Assembly: GCA_036556805.1 (NCBI GenBank)
Contig: DATBIS010000027.1
Location: forward strand, 1 to 45,242
Origin: DATBIS01 sp036556805
GTDB lineage: Bacteria > Actinomycetota > UBA4738 > HRBIN12
Direction: 5' to 3'
DNA: 45,242 bases
The position numbers and the translations under genes were made by a program. The notes beneath the pieces were generated by a model, which had not been told where the DNA came from, did not search any database, and worked only from the letters and a program-made list of their open reading frames with translations. Shown here one piece after another: positions 1 through 7,389 of this stretch (positions within the stretch are counted from its first letter, which is position 1; every line of letters begins with the position of its first letter).

Positions 1-2
1 CG

Positions 3-491
3 AGCGTGCGGTCCGACATCGAGGACCAGCAGGGGCAGAACGCCGACCTGCAGACGCAGATCGCGGCGTTGCAGAAGTACGCGGACCTCCAGGCGGAAGC
101 CGACGCGAAACAGCAGCTTCTCGCGGCCGTGTTCGCCGACGAGCTCTCCTTCTCCGGCGCGATGGTGGACGTGTCCAGGGTCATCCCCTCCGATGCCTTC
201 CTCACCTCGCTCACGATCACGGTGAACCCGGCCGCGACCACCGCGACCACCGGCACGCCGGGCGCGATCGTCGGCACGATCGCGTTCGCCGGCGAGGGCG
301 CGAACGCCGAGTCGGTCGCGGCGCTCCTCACGAGGCTCGAGAACGTCCGCGGCTGGGTGAACCCCTTCGTGACGTCGGTGGCGAGGCCCGGTCTCGGCGA
401 CATCGTCCAGTTCACCGGCACCGTCGATCTCACGGTGGACGCCCTCACGCCGCGCGGGCGCGAGGGCGCGGCCGCAGCGGGGCTCGCATGA
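3..491 (+). CDS. pilN: PilN-like type IV pilus assembly protein, C-terminal part (5' end outside window)
   Basis: The reading frame is open to the left edge, so only about the last 163 residues are present. The visible part begins in a polar Gln-rich coiled-coil stretch, then has the pattern FADELSFSGAMVDVSRVIPS followed by beta-rich sequence, as in the periplasmic ferredoxin-like domain of PilN. A Thr/Ala-rich insert lies near residues 70-90. In the family, PilN has a short cytoplasmic tail that binds PilM, one membrane helix, and a domain that pairs with PilO in the inner-membrane alignment complex. The tail and helix would lie upstream of the window. Its TGA overlaps the ATG of the pilO-like gene. 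Assignment rests on pattern, size and the PilO-like neighbour. Confidence 0.72.
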   Translation, partial: SVRSDIEDQQGQNADLQTQIAALQKYADLQAEADAKQQLLAAVFADELSFSGAMVDVSRVIPSDAFLTSLTITVNPAATTATTGTPGAIVGTIAFAGEGANAESVAALLTRLENVRGWVNPFVTSVARPGLGDIVQFTGTVDLTVDALTPRGREGAAAAGLA

Positions 492-1078
492 GCGGACGAC
501 GCGCCCCCCTGTTCGCCGCGATCGCCGCCGGCGCGGTCGTCCTGCTCGCGGTGTTCTTCCTCGTGCTCCCGAAGCGGAGCCAGGTGAGCGAGGCGAAGGC
601 GGAGCTCGAGACCGTGCAACAGCAGACCGTGCAGCTCCGGGCCCAGCTCGCGTCGCTGGCGGCCGCCCGCGAGAACGCGCCCGAGGCGCGCCAGGAGATC
701 CGGCAGGTCGACAACCAGCTCCCGCCGACCATGGATGAGCCGGGCCTCCTGCTGCTCATCAAGAACTCGGTCGAGCGCTCCGGGATCGAGTTCGCCGACA
801 TCTCCGTCGCGAACCCTACGCCCGGCGTGACCGGGACCTTCTCGACGGTCCCGGTGTCGGTGTCGATCGAGGGCACGTACTTCTCGCTCGCCTCGTTCCT
901 CAACAAGATCGAGACGCTCCCGCGCGCAGCGAAGGTCCTCACGGGGGCCATCTCGGTCGCGACCTCGAGCAGCACCGAACTGGAGCTCTCGATGCAGATC
1001 TCGATGGAGCTCTACACGTCCGACCTCAGCGCGGGGCCGGGCTCGGAGCCCGGACCCACGACCACCACGGGAGCGTAG
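488..1078 (+). CDS. pilO: PilO-like type IV pilus assembly protein
   Basis: A 196-residue protein with a short basic N-terminus, one membrane helix at about residues 8-27 (Ala/Val/Leu-rich, ending LVLPKR), a Gln/Glu coiled coil at about 32-75, and a ferredoxin-like domain from about 85 onward containing the PilO-typical run TYFSLASFLNKIETLPR. The C-terminus is a Pro/Gly/Thr tail. PilO pairs with PilN in the periplasmic alignment complex of type IV pili. The start is the ATG overlapping the upstream stop (ATGA), a sign of co-translation. Length and topology fit the family. Whether the system makes pili or another type IV filament cannot be told from this window. Confidence 0.8.
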   Translation: MSGRRAPLFAAIAAGAVVLLAVFFLVLPKRSQVSEAKAELETVQQQTVQLRAQLASLAAARENAPEARQEIRQVDNQLPPTMDEPGLLLLIKNSVERSGIEFADISVANPTPGVTGTFSTVPVSVSIEGTYFSLASFLNKIETLPRAAKVLTGAISVATSSSTELELSMQISMELYTSDLSAGPGSEPGPTTTTGA

Positions 1079-1082
1079 CTCG

Positions 1083-1652
1083 ATGGCCCTGTCCGACCGC
1101 GATCGCCGCACCCTCACCATCGGGGGAGCGGTCGCCGGCGTCCTGCTGCTGGGCTTCCTCCTCCTGAATCTGCTCGGCGGAGGTGGCGGCGAGGAAACCG
1201 CGCTGCCGACCGGCCCGGTGCCGACCGGAACGGTGACCGCGACCGAGTCGCCCTCGGCGACCGCGACCCCGTCGGTGGTGCTCTCGTTCGGAGGGCGCAA
1301 CCCGTTCTCGATCCCGCCGGCGCTCGCGAGCGCGTCGGCGAGCGCGACCTCGACCTCCACCTCGACCGGCTCGCCGAGCTCGACGGTGACCTCGACGATC
1401 ACGTCGACGCCGAGCGCCCCAGGCGGGGGATCGAGCCACACCACGCAGGACGGCAAGACGGTGGTGCTCATCGACACCTTCATGCGCAACGGTGTCGAGA
1501 AGGCGCAGATCAGCGTCGACAGCAACACGTTCACGGTCGAAGAGGGGGAGACGTTCGCGGGCACCTTCGAGGTGCGATCGATCAACGGCGACTGCGCCAC
1601 GATCGACCACGGCGACGAATCGTTCACGCTCTGCGCGAATCCCCAGAAGTGA
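1083..1652 (+). CDS. PilP/GspC-like membrane-anchored pilus protein
   Basis: A 189-residue protein starting 4 bases after pilO. One membrane helix lies at about residues 11-31, followed by a long Ser/Thr/Ala/Pro low-complexity linker (about 35-120). The linker carries GGRNPFSIPP, resembling the RDPF/RNPF motif that precedes the folded part of PilP and GspC. The last 65 or so residues form a small beta-rich domain (FMRNGVEKAQISVD, FAGTFEVRSI). Order after pilN and pilO supports a PilP-like role linking the inner-membrane complex to the rest of the machine. That role is inference, since an actinobacterium would not need a PilQ secretin partner in the usual sense. The linker is compositionally biased, not a tandem repeat. 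Confidence 0.55.
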   Translation: MALSDRDRRTLTIGGAVAGVLLLGFLLLNLLGGGGGEETALPTGPVPTGTVTATESPSATATPSVVLSFGGRNPFSIPPALASASASATSTSTSTGSPSSTVTSTITSTPSAPGGGSSHTTQDGKTVVLIDTFMRNGVEKAQISVDSNTFTVEEGETFAGTFEVRSINGDCATIDHGDESFTLCANPQK

Positions 1653-1776
1653 CCTAAGACGCCGGCGGTCCGCACTCGGGGGGAGCGGTCGCCGGTCCGC
1701 GGGGGCGGCTCCGAGCGGGCCGTCCCCGCACCTTTCCACGCGCGTGCTCGTGAACGTTCGGGGATGGACGCTTCCC
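1653..1776. other. Intergenic spacer between pilus and aro genes, with a GC hairpin
   Basis: No gene is seen. A stem pairs 1661-1670 with 1687-1696 (core CCGGCG/CGCCGG plus G-T pairs) just after the pilus operon stop. It has no T-tract, so its role as a terminator is only a guess. Confidence 0.3.
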
Positions 1777-1782
1777 TATGAT
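1777..1782 (+). promoter_or_regulatory. Putative -10 box (TATGAT) of the aro operon, leaderless
   Basis: TATGAT ends 6 bases before the aroC ATG at 1789, which places the predicted transcription start on or next to the start codon. No good -35 box is visible. It is one of ten similarly placed TANNNT boxes in the window. Confidence 0.55.
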
Positions 1783-1788
1783 GTGCGC

Positions 1789-2940
1789 ATGCTGCGCATG
1801 CTCACGGCGGGCGAGTCCCACGGCAAGGGCCTCGCCGGTGTGCTCGAAGGCCTCCCCGCGGGCGTGCCGATCACGACGAAGGAAGTCGCCGAGGAGCTGG
1901 CGCGTCGCCGCCAGGGCCACGGTCGCGGGGGCCGGCAGAAGCTCGAGACCGACCGAATCGAGATCCTCTCGGGGGTACGGCACGGCCGGACCATCGGCTC
2001 GCCGATCGCCGTCACGATCCCGAACGTCGAGTTCGAGACCAAGTACCGCGACCTCATGGCGACCGACGGCGAGGGCGATCCGGCGGTCGCCCTCACGCGC
2101 CCGCGGCCCGGGCACGCGGACCTCGTGGGCGCGCAGAAGTACGGCTTCGACGACGTGCGCAACGTGCTCGAGCGGGCGAGCGCGCGCGAGACGGCCACAC
2201 GCGTCGCGCTCGGCAGCTTCTGCAAGGCGTTCCTCGGCGAGCTCGGCGTGTCCGTCCTGTCGCACGTCGTGCAGATCGGCCGCGTGAAGGCCCGAGCTCG
2301 CGCGCAGCCGCCGGACCCAGTGGACCTCGAGGCGATCGACGCCTCGCCCGTCCGATGCGCCGACGAGGACGCGTCGGCGCGGATGGTGGCGGAGATCGAT
2401 GCGATGCGGAGGAGCCGGGACACGGTGGGCGGCGTGTTCGAAGTGGTGGCGCACGGTTGCCCGCCGGGCCTCGGCTCGTACGTGCACTACGACCGCAAGC
2501 TCGACGCGCGTCTCGCACTCGTCCTGATGAGCATCCAGTCGGTGAAGGGGGTGGAGGTGGGCGACGGGTTCGCGACCGCGGCGCGACCGGGTTCGAAGGC
2601 CCATGACGAGATCGTCCTGCGGTCCGGTGAGATCGGCCGCAAGACGGGCCGAGCCGGAGGCATCGAGGGCGGTATGAGCACCGGCCAGCCGATCCGGGTC
2701 CGTGCGGCGATGAAGCCGTTCTCGACGGTGCCGAAGCCGCTCGCCACCGTCGACCTCGCGACGCGGACGCCGGCGGTCGCGATCAAGCAGCGCACCGACG
2801 TGTGCGCGGTGCCGGCGGGGGGCGTCGTGGGCGAGGCCGTCGTGGCGTTCGTGCTCGCGCAGGCGATGCTCGAGACGTTCGGCGGCGACTCGGTCGAGGA
2901 GACGAGGCGAAGCCTCGAGGCGTTCCGGGAGGGGCTGTGA
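1789..2940 (+). CDS. aroC: Chorismate synthase
   Basis: Converts 5-enolpyruvylshikimate-3-phosphate to chorismate, the last shikimate step, using reduced FMN. The 383-residue protein begins MLRMLTAGESHGKGL, the conserved N-terminal signature. It also has RRQGHGRGGRQ (residues about 44-54), RPRPGHADLVGAQKYG (about 103-118), ERASARETA (about 128-136) and the C-terminal TDVCAVPAGGVVGEA. The start was chosen at this ATG because the conserved MLTAGESHG begins within four residues and a -10 box lies just upstream; an ATG three codons later is an alternative. It heads an aroC-aroK-aroB-aroQ cluster in which stops and starts overlap. Confidence 0.97.
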   Translation: MLRMLTAGESHGKGLAGVLEGLPAGVPITTKEVAEELARRRQGHGRGGRQKLETDRIEILSGVRHGRTIGSPIAVTIPNVEFETKYRDLMATDGEGDPAVALTRPRPGHADLVGAQKYGFDDVRNVLERASARETATRVALGSFCKAFLGELGVSVLSHVVQIGRVKARARAQPPDPVDLEAIDASPVRCADEDASARMVAEIDAMRRSRDTVGGVFEVVAHGCPPGLGSYVHYDRKLDARLALVLMSIQSVKGVEVGDGFATAARPGSKAHDEIVLRSGEIGRKTGRAGGIEGGMSTGQPIRVRAAMKPFSTVPKPLATVDLATRTPAVAIKQRTDVCAVPAGGVVGEAVVAFVLAQAMLETFGGDSVEETRRSLEAFREGL

Positions 2941-3434
2941 TCGTCTACCTCGTGGGCGTGCCGGGGGCGGGCAAGTCGGTCGTCGGCCGCGAGCTCGCGG
3001 GGAGACTCGGCGTGCCGTTCGTCGACCTCGACGAGGAGATCGAACGGGAGGCGGGGGCCTCGGTGGTCGAGATCTTCCGCTCGAAGGGCGAGCCCGCGTT
3101 TCGCGCGATGGAGGCGGCCGCGCTCGTCGAGGCGAGCACCCACGACCCCTCCGTGGTGGCGTGCGGCGGGGGGATCGTGCTGGAACCGGCGAACCGCGTG
3201 ACGCTTCGAGCAACCGGCACGTGCGTGTTCCTCGACGTGCCCCTCGAGCGTTTGAGGGAGAGGGTGCGGCCGGCCGCCGACCGCCCGCTCATCCAGCACG
3301 ACGGCGACCTCGAGCGGCTGCTCGCGGAACGAGAGCCGCTCTACCGCGAGTTCGCGGCGCACGTGGTCGACGGCAGCGGGGCGCCGGGCGCGGTGGCGGC
3401 GGCGATCGTGGAGGAGCTGCGTTGGTCCGCGTGA
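2937..3434 (+). CDS. aroK: Shikimate kinase
   Basis: Phosphorylates shikimate at O3 with ATP. The 165-residue product starts MIVYLVGVPGAGKS with a P-loop (GVPGAGKS, residues 7-14), then DLDEEIE for shikimate and Mg binding, FRAMEAAAL, the GGG shikimate loop (VACGGGIV) and the lid region RPAADRPL. Length is normal for AroK. The GTG start overlaps the aroC stop as GTGA, so the two are probably translationally coupled. Confidence 0.95.
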   Translation: MIVYLVGVPGAGKSVVGRELAGRLGVPFVDLDEEIEREAGASVVEIFRSKGEPAFRAMEAAALVEASTHDPSVVACGGGIVLEPANRVTLRATGTCVFLDVPLERLRERVRPAADRPLIQHDGDLERLLAEREPLYREFAAHVVDGSGAPGAVAAAIVEELRWSA

Positions 3435-4507
3435 CCGTGCCGGTCCCCGGGCGGGCCTACGACGTGACGATCGGCACCGGCATCCTCCCGAAGGTGGGGG
3501 AACTGCTTCCCGAGCTCCCGAAGGCCGAGCGTGCGTTCGTCATCGCCGACCACACCACGGCGACCCGGTGGCTCGAGCCGCTCTCCGCCGGGCTCGCGGA
3601 ACGGCATCTCGTGCCCGTCCACCTCACCGTGCCGGCGGCCGAGGAGGGGAAGACCCTGCAGGTCTACGGCACGCTCCTGCGCCAGCTCGCGACGCAGGAG
3701 GCCCATCGCGACGACGTGGTCGTCGCGCTCGGAGGAGGTGCCGTGGGAGACCTCGCGGGCTTCGTGGCCGCGACGTACATGCGCGGCGTCCCGTTCGTGC
3801 AGGTGCCGACGACCCTCACCGCGCAGGTCGACGCGTCGATCGGCGGCAAGACCGCCGTGAACCTTCCCGAGGGAAAGAACCTGGTCGGTGCGTTCTCTCA
3901 GCCGCGCGCCGTCCTCGCCGACGTCGACACGCTCGCGACGCTCGAGGAGCGCGACTTCCGTTCGGGGCTCGCCGAGGTCGCGAAGTACGCACTCGCGCTC
4001 GACGTCGACCTGCTGCGGCTGCTCGAGACCGACCCGGCGCCGCTGCTCCGTCGCGACCCCGCGGCGCTGGAGGACGTCGTGGCGCGGTGCGTCCGCGTGA
4101 AGGCGGCCACCGTCGCCGACGACGAGCGCGACCTCGGGGCCCGGCTGTTTCTCAACTACGGGCACACGCTCGGGCATGCGCTCGAACGGCTCGAGTCGTT
4201 CGGGGGGCGCACGCACGGCGAGGCCATCTCGATCGGGATGGTGTTCGCGGCGAGGCTCGCGGAGGCGCTCGGCACGTGCGAGCCGGGCCTCGCCGGGCGA
4301 ACGGTGCGCCTGCTGTCCTCGCTCGGTCTGGAGACGGGCGGGTCGCTGCCTCCGGTCGAAGACATCCTCGGCGCGTTCCGGCTCGACAAGAAGTACCACG
4401 GGGGTGTGCGCTTCGTGCTGCTTACCGAAGTCGGAGCGCCGGCGATCGCCGACGACGTCGCCGAGGCATCCGTTCGAACGATCCTGGAGGAAATGGGGGC
4501 CCCATGA
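3422..4507 (+). CDS. aroB: 3-Dehydroquinate synthase
   Basis: Makes 3-dehydroquinate from DAHP, the second shikimate step, with NAD and a divalent metal. Visible family features: the NAD-binding GGGAVGDLAGFVAATYMRG, TTLTAQVDASIGGKTAVN, and metal ligands in the contexts SGLAEVAKYA (Glu), NYGHTLGHALE (His) and GRTHGEAISIG (His). Length of about 361 is normal. The TTG at 3422 was preferred because GGAGGAG-like bases end 5 bases upstream. A GTG at 3431 that overlaps the aroK stop (GTGA) is a close alternative and would shorten the protein by three residues. Confidence 0.95.
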   Translation: MVRVTVPVPGRAYDVTIGTGILPKVGELLPELPKAERAFVIADHTTATRWLEPLSAGLAERHLVPVHLTVPAAEEGKTLQVYGTLLRQLATQEAHRDDVVVALGGGAVGDLAGFVAATYMRGVPFVQVPTTLTAQVDASIGGKTAVNLPEGKNLVGAFSQPRAVLADVDTLATLEERDFRSGLAEVAKYALALDVDLLRLLETDPAPLLRRDPAALEDVVARCVRVKAATVADDERDLGARLFLNYGHTLGHALERLESFGGRTHGEAISIGMVFAARLAEALGTCEPGLAGRTVRLLSSLGLETGGSLPPVEDILGAFRLDKKYHGGVRFVLLTEVGAPAIADDVAEASVRTILEEMGAP

Positions 4508-4938
4508 GAGTGCTGTTCCTGTTCGGCCCGAACCTGGGCGCGCTCGGGCGGCGCGACCCGGAGCGCTACGGCACCGAGACCCTGGCGCAGATCATGCAGA
4601 CGGTCGAGGAGCGCGCGGGAAAGCTGGGACACGACGTCGTCTGGCGGCAGTCCGATCACGAGGGCGAGGTGGTGGGCTGGTGCAACGACGCGGCCGGCGA
4701 GGGGTTCGCGGCGATCGTCCTGAACCCCGGCGCGTGGTCGCACTACTCCTACGCGGTGCGCGACGCGATCGAGGGATGCGGCCTCCCCGTCGTGGAGGTG
4801 CACCAGACACAGATCCACGCGCGGGAGGAGTTCCGGCGACGATCCGTGGTTTCCGAGGTGTGCCGGGTCACGATCACCGGCGCCGGAGCCGGTGGCTATC
4901 ATCTCGCGCTGGAGGCCCTCCCATGGATCACTCGCTGA
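4504..4938 (+). CDS. aroQ: Type II 3-dehydroquinate dehydratase
   Basis: Dehydrates 3-dehydroquinate to 3-dehydroshikimate by the type II (trans) route. At 144 residues it has the small dodecameric-family size. Catalytic positions can be matched: Asn10 in FGPNL (usually NGPNL), Arg17 and Tyr22 in the lid loop GRRDPERYG, Asn74 in LNPGA, His80 in WSHYS, Asp87 in VRDA and His100 in VEVH. Divergences are Phe for Asn before GPN, QTQIHAREEF where most enzymes read xSNxxxREEF, and Trp/Tyr around His80. The ATG overlaps the aroB stop. The fold and pathway context are clear; activity is inferred. Confidence 0.87.
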   Translation: MRVLFLFGPNLGALGRRDPERYGTETLAQIMQTVEERAGKLGHDVVWRQSDHEGEVVGWCNDAAGEGFAAIVLNPGAWSHYSYAVRDAIEGCGLPVVEVHQTQIHAREEFRRRSVVSEVCRVTITGAGAGGYHLALEALPWITR

Positions 4939-5996
4939 GAAGGAAGCGTCTTGCCGCACGCCTGTCGGAGCTCGGCCTCGACGCGCTGCTGGTGTCCCAC
5001 CTTCCGAACGTCCGCTACCTGACGGGGTTCACCGGGTCGAACGGGCAGGTGGTCGTCGCAGCCGAAGGATCCGTGTTCCTCACGGACGGGCGCTACACGG
5101 AACAAGCCCGCCACGAGGTTCCCGACGTCGACCGCATGACGTACCTGGAGGGGTTCGAGCGCACCGTCGGTGCCGCGATCGGCGGGCTCGGCGTTCGGAC
5201 CCTCGGGTTCGAAGCGCACGGCGTGACCTACGGTGCCTGGGCGAAGCTCGCAGAGCGGCTCGAGGGGATCGACCTGGTGCCCACGGACGACGAGGTCGAG
5301 CAGCTGCGCTGGGTGAAGGACTCCGACGAGCTGCGCATGCTCGAGCACGCGCAGGAGGCCACCGACCAGGCGTTCGAGGCGATCCTCGAAAGGCTCGCGA
5401 GGGGCATGAGCGAGCGGCAGGTCGCCCTGGAGCTCGAGCTCGCGATGCGCCGCGCGGGCGCCGACGGGCTCAGCTTCGAGACGATCGTGGCGTTCGGCGA
5501 GAACGCCGCCGAGCCGCACCACGAACCGAACCACCGCGCGCTCGACGAGGGCGACGTGGTCAAGCTGGACTTCGGGGCGCTCTGGCAGGGCTACCACGCC
5601 GACATGACGCGCACAATCGCGTTCGGCAAGCCGCCCGCCGAGCTTCGAGCGATCCACGAGATCGTACGGGACGCGCAGCAGGCGGGCATCGACGCGGCGC
5701 GAAGCGGCGTTTCGGGCGCGGCGGTCGACGCGGCGTCCCGCGGCGTGATCGAGGACGCCGGCTACGGCGACTTCTTCACGCACGGCCTCGGGCACGGCGT
5801 GGGACTCGAGATCCACGAGGGGCCGCGCCTCATGCGCGGGGGAGAGCAGGTCCTGCCGGCCGGCACGGTCGTCACGGTCGAGCCCGGCATCTACGTCCCC
5901 GGCCTCGGAGGCGTCCGCATCGAGGACATGGTCGAGGTCGCCGAGGACGGCTGCCGAACCCTGCCGACCACGACGAAGGAGCTCATCGAGCTCTGA
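4923..5996 (+). CDS. pepQ: M24 family Xaa-Pro aminopeptidase/dipeptidase
   Basis: A 357-residue two-domain metallopeptidase: an N-terminal creatinase-like domain (residues about 1-125, with SHLPNVRYLTGFTGSNG) and a pita-bread catalytic domain. Dinuclear metal ligands are visible: Asp in VVKLDFGA, Asp in GYHADMTR, His in FTHGLGHGVGLEIHEGP, Glu in VVTVEPGIY and Glu in VRIEDMV. It cleaves N-terminal residues before proline or Xaa-Pro dipeptides, probably in the cytosol because no signal peptide is seen. The ATG lies 16 bases inside aroQ, with GGAGG 7 bases upstream. The aro-pepQ-efp-nusB order is common in Gram-positive bacteria. Exact specificity (aminopeptidase or dipeptidase) is not resolved. 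Confidence 0.9.
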   Translation: MDHSLRRKRLAARLSELGLDALLVSHLPNVRYLTGFTGSNGQVVVAAEGSVFLTDGRYTEQARHEVPDVDRMTYLEGFERTVGAAIGGLGVRTLGFEAHGVTYGAWAKLAERLEGIDLVPTDDEVEQLRWVKDSDELRMLEHAQEATDQAFEAILERLARGMSERQVALELELAMRRAGADGLSFETIVAFGENAAEPHHEPNHRALDEGDVVKLDFGALWQGYHADMTRTIAFGKPPAELRAIHEIVRDAQQAGIDAARSGVSGAAVDAASRGVIEDAGYGDFFTHGLGHGVGLEIHEGPRLMRGGEQVLPAGTVVTVEPGIYVPGLGGVRIEDMVEVAEDGCRTLPTTTKELIEL

Positions 5997-6013
5997 GGGG
6001 GAAGGGTGCACCG

Positions 6014-6580
6014 TTGAGCGTCTCCACGAACGACTTCAAGAACGGCATGACCCTTGACCTCGACGGCACCCTGTTCCAGGTCGTGGAGTTCCAGCACGTG
6101 AAGCCCGGCAAGGGCGGGGCGTTCGTGCGCAGCAAGCTGCGCAACCTGAAGACCGGCGCGGTCGTCGAGCGGACGTTCAACGCAGGCGTGAAGGTCGGCC
6201 TCGCGATCGTGGAACGGAAGGACATGCAGTACCTCTACGGTGACGGAACCGACTTCGTGTTCATGGACCTCCGCACGTACGACCAGGTGCACGTGCCGGG
6301 CGAACTCGTCGGCGAGGCGGCCGGCTATCTCGTCGAGGGGGGTCAGGCCGAGGTCGCGCTGCACGACGGCGTCCCGATCGCCGTCGACCTACCTGCATCG
6401 ATGGTGCTCTCGATCACGAAGACCGACCCCGGGGTGAAGGGGGATACGCGCACCGGCGCGATGAAGCCCGCCACGCTCGAGACCGGGAAGGTCGTGAGCG
6501 TGCCGCTCTTCGTCGAGGAGGGCGAGCGCATCAAGGTCGACACGCGCTCGGGCGAGTACATCGAGCGCGTGAAGGAGTGA
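6014..6580 (+). CDS. efp: Translation elongation factor P
   Basis: EF-P helps ribosomes form peptide bonds at consecutive prolines. The 188-residue length and three-domain layout are normal. The domain I loop that reaches the peptidyl-transferase centre reads VKPGKGGAFVRSKLRN; the usual PGKGPAF is here PGKGGAF. The C-terminal signature VDTRSGEYIERV is present. The start is a TTG preceded by a purine-rich GAGGGGGAAGGG about 7 bases upstream; no ATG or GTG gives the full N-terminus. No modification-enzyme gene is seen nearby. Its stop overlaps the nusB start. Confidence 0.95.
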   Translation: MSVSTNDFKNGMTLDLDGTLFQVVEFQHVKPGKGGAFVRSKLRNLKTGAVVERTFNAGVKVGLAIVERKDMQYLYGDGTDFVFMDLRTYDQVHVPGELVGEAAGYLVEGGQAEVALHDGVPIAVDLPASMVLSITKTDPGVKGDTRTGAMKPATLETGKVVSVPLFVEEGERIKVDTRSGEYIERVKE

Positions 6581-6987
6581 CCTCGCGACGGGAAGCCCGC
6601 CGGGCGGCGATCCAGATCCTCTACCAGGCGGATCTCACCGGCGAAGAGCCCGACGCCGTGCTCGCCGGGCGCGGAGCGCTCGAGGCGATTCCGTCGTTCG
6701 CCCGGGAGCTCGTCGAAGGCGTCGACGGACTTCTCCCACAGGTCGACCTGATCCTCGAGGAGCACGCCGAGGGCTGGAGCGTCGCGCGCATGCCGGCGGT
6801 CGACCGCGCGATCCTTCGCGTCGCGGTGTACGAGCTGATGGCCCGCCCGGACGTGCCGCGAGCCGCCGCGATCAACGAGGCGGTGGAGGCCGCGAACGAG
6901 CTCTCGACGGAGGACTCCGGAAGGTTCGTGAACGGCGTGCTCGGGCGGATCGCCCGCGAGCTGCCGCCGTCGGAGGGCGCGTCCTAG
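6577..6987 (+). CDS. nusB: Transcription antitermination factor NusB
   Basis: An all-alpha protein of 136 residues that binds boxA RNA with NusE in rRNA antitermination. It shows RREARRAAIQILYQADL at the N-terminus and the conserved C-terminal core RMPAVDRAILRVAVYEL and INEAVEAANELSTEDSGRFV. The GTG overlaps the efp stop by 4 bases. Its TAG is shared, through the palindrome CTAG, with the stop of the convergent tatA gene. Confidence 0.95.
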   Translation: MTSRREARRAAIQILYQADLTGEEPDAVLAGRGALEAIPSFARELVEGVDGLLPQVDLILEEHAEGWSVARMPAVDRAILRVAVYELMARPDVPRAAAINEAVEAANELSTEDSGRFVNGVLGRIARELPPSEGAS

Positions 6988-7190
6988 GAGGTGACCGGGC
7001 CGTCGGAGCCGGCGGCCGGCTTCGACTCCTCGGCGGGCTCCTCCGCGGGCTCCGAGGAGCCTTCCTTCAGACCCTGCTTGAACTCGCTCGACGCCTTCCC
7101 CATCGATCGCGCCAGCTCGGGCAGCTTCTTCGCGCCGAACAGGAGCACGATGATGCCGAGGACGATGAACCATTCGGGACCGAAGCTCAT
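6984..7190 (-). CDS. tatA: Sec-independent protein translocase subunit TatA
   Basis: A 68-residue TatA/E-type protein: a short N-terminus (MSFGPEWFIV), one membrane helix at about residues 5-20, the FGAKKLPELARSMG hinge and amphipathic helix (18-42), and an acidic, Pro/Glu-rich tail. TatA oligomers form the pore for folded proteins with twin-arginine signals. On the minus strand an AAGGAAGAGG Shine-Dalgarno lies just before the ATG. tatB and tatC are not in this window. The gene converges on nusB with stop codons overlapping by 4 bases. Confidence 0.95.
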   Translation of the reverse strand: MSFGPEWFIVLGIIVLLFGAKKLPELARSMGKASSEFKQGLKEGSSEPAEEPAEESKPAAGSDGPVTS

Positions 7191-7220
7191 GAGCCTCTTC
7201 CTTCCGTGGGGACCACCACC

Positions 7221-7226
7221 AGTGTA
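7221..7226 (-). promoter_or_regulatory. Possible -10 box (TACACT) for tatA
   Basis: Read on the minus strand, TACACT lies about 30 bases before the tatA ATG, leaving room for the Shine-Dalgarno. No convincing -35 box is seen. Confidence 0.35.
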
Positions 7227-7254
7227 GGCCCTTCGCGTGCGATCGCGCGGAAGG

Positions 7255-7282
7255 TTGCCCCCGCCGCGCAGTGAGGTATCGT
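7255..7282 (+). promoter_or_regulatory. Putative promoter of the pyr operon
   Basis: TTGCCC (7255-7260), a 16-base spacer and TATCGT (7277-7282) predict transcription from about 7289, just ahead of the PyrR-binding structure. Confidence 0.5.
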
Positions 7283-7292
7283 GTCGGCAGCA

Positions 7293-7330
7293 CTTCCCCT
7301 TTAAGTCCGGTCCGGAGAGGCCGGGAAGGG
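7293..7330 (+). promoter_or_regulatory. PyrR-binding RNA element
   Basis: CTTCCC (7293-7298) can pair with GGGAAG (7323-7328), enclosing the consensus hairpin around TCCGGAGAGGCCGGGAAGG (7311-7329). This closely resembles the PyrR-binding loop of Bacillus pyr leaders, with its GAGAGG core and following GAAGG. UMP-bound PyrR would bind here and favour the downstream terminator. Position immediately before pyrR supports this. Confidence 0.85.
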
Positions 7331-7363
7331 AGCCGGTAACGGATGGTGAAGAGCTGCGCCCAC

Positions 7364-7388
7364 GCGCCCGCGCGGACGGGCGCTTTTT
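7364..7388 (+). terminator. Intrinsic terminator of the pyr leader (attenuator)
   Basis: A perfect 7-bp stem GCGCCCG (7364-7370) / CGGGCGC (7377-7383) with loop CGCGGA is followed directly by TTTTT (7384-7388). The run of T ends one base before the pyrR ATG at 7390. With the PyrR-binding element upstream, this is a transcription attenuator. The antiterminator strand was not identified. Confidence 0.85.
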
Positions 7389-7389
7389 C

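Noticed and set aside
1300..1440. Ser/Thr codon-rich stretch in the PilP-like gene as a tandem repeat
   Set aside because: The repetition (tcg acc, tcg acg) is compositional bias of a Ser/Thr linker without a fixed unit.
1661..1696. Hairpin after the pilus genes as a firm intrinsic terminator
   Set aside because: The stem includes G-T pairs, has a large loop, and no T-tract follows.
1654..3213. Long minus-strand open frame (about 519 codons) opposite aroC/aroK, and many similar long antisense frames
   Set aside because: High GC removes stop codons from shadow frames. The product is Arg/Pro/His-rich with no domain, and the opposite strand encodes conserved enzymes.
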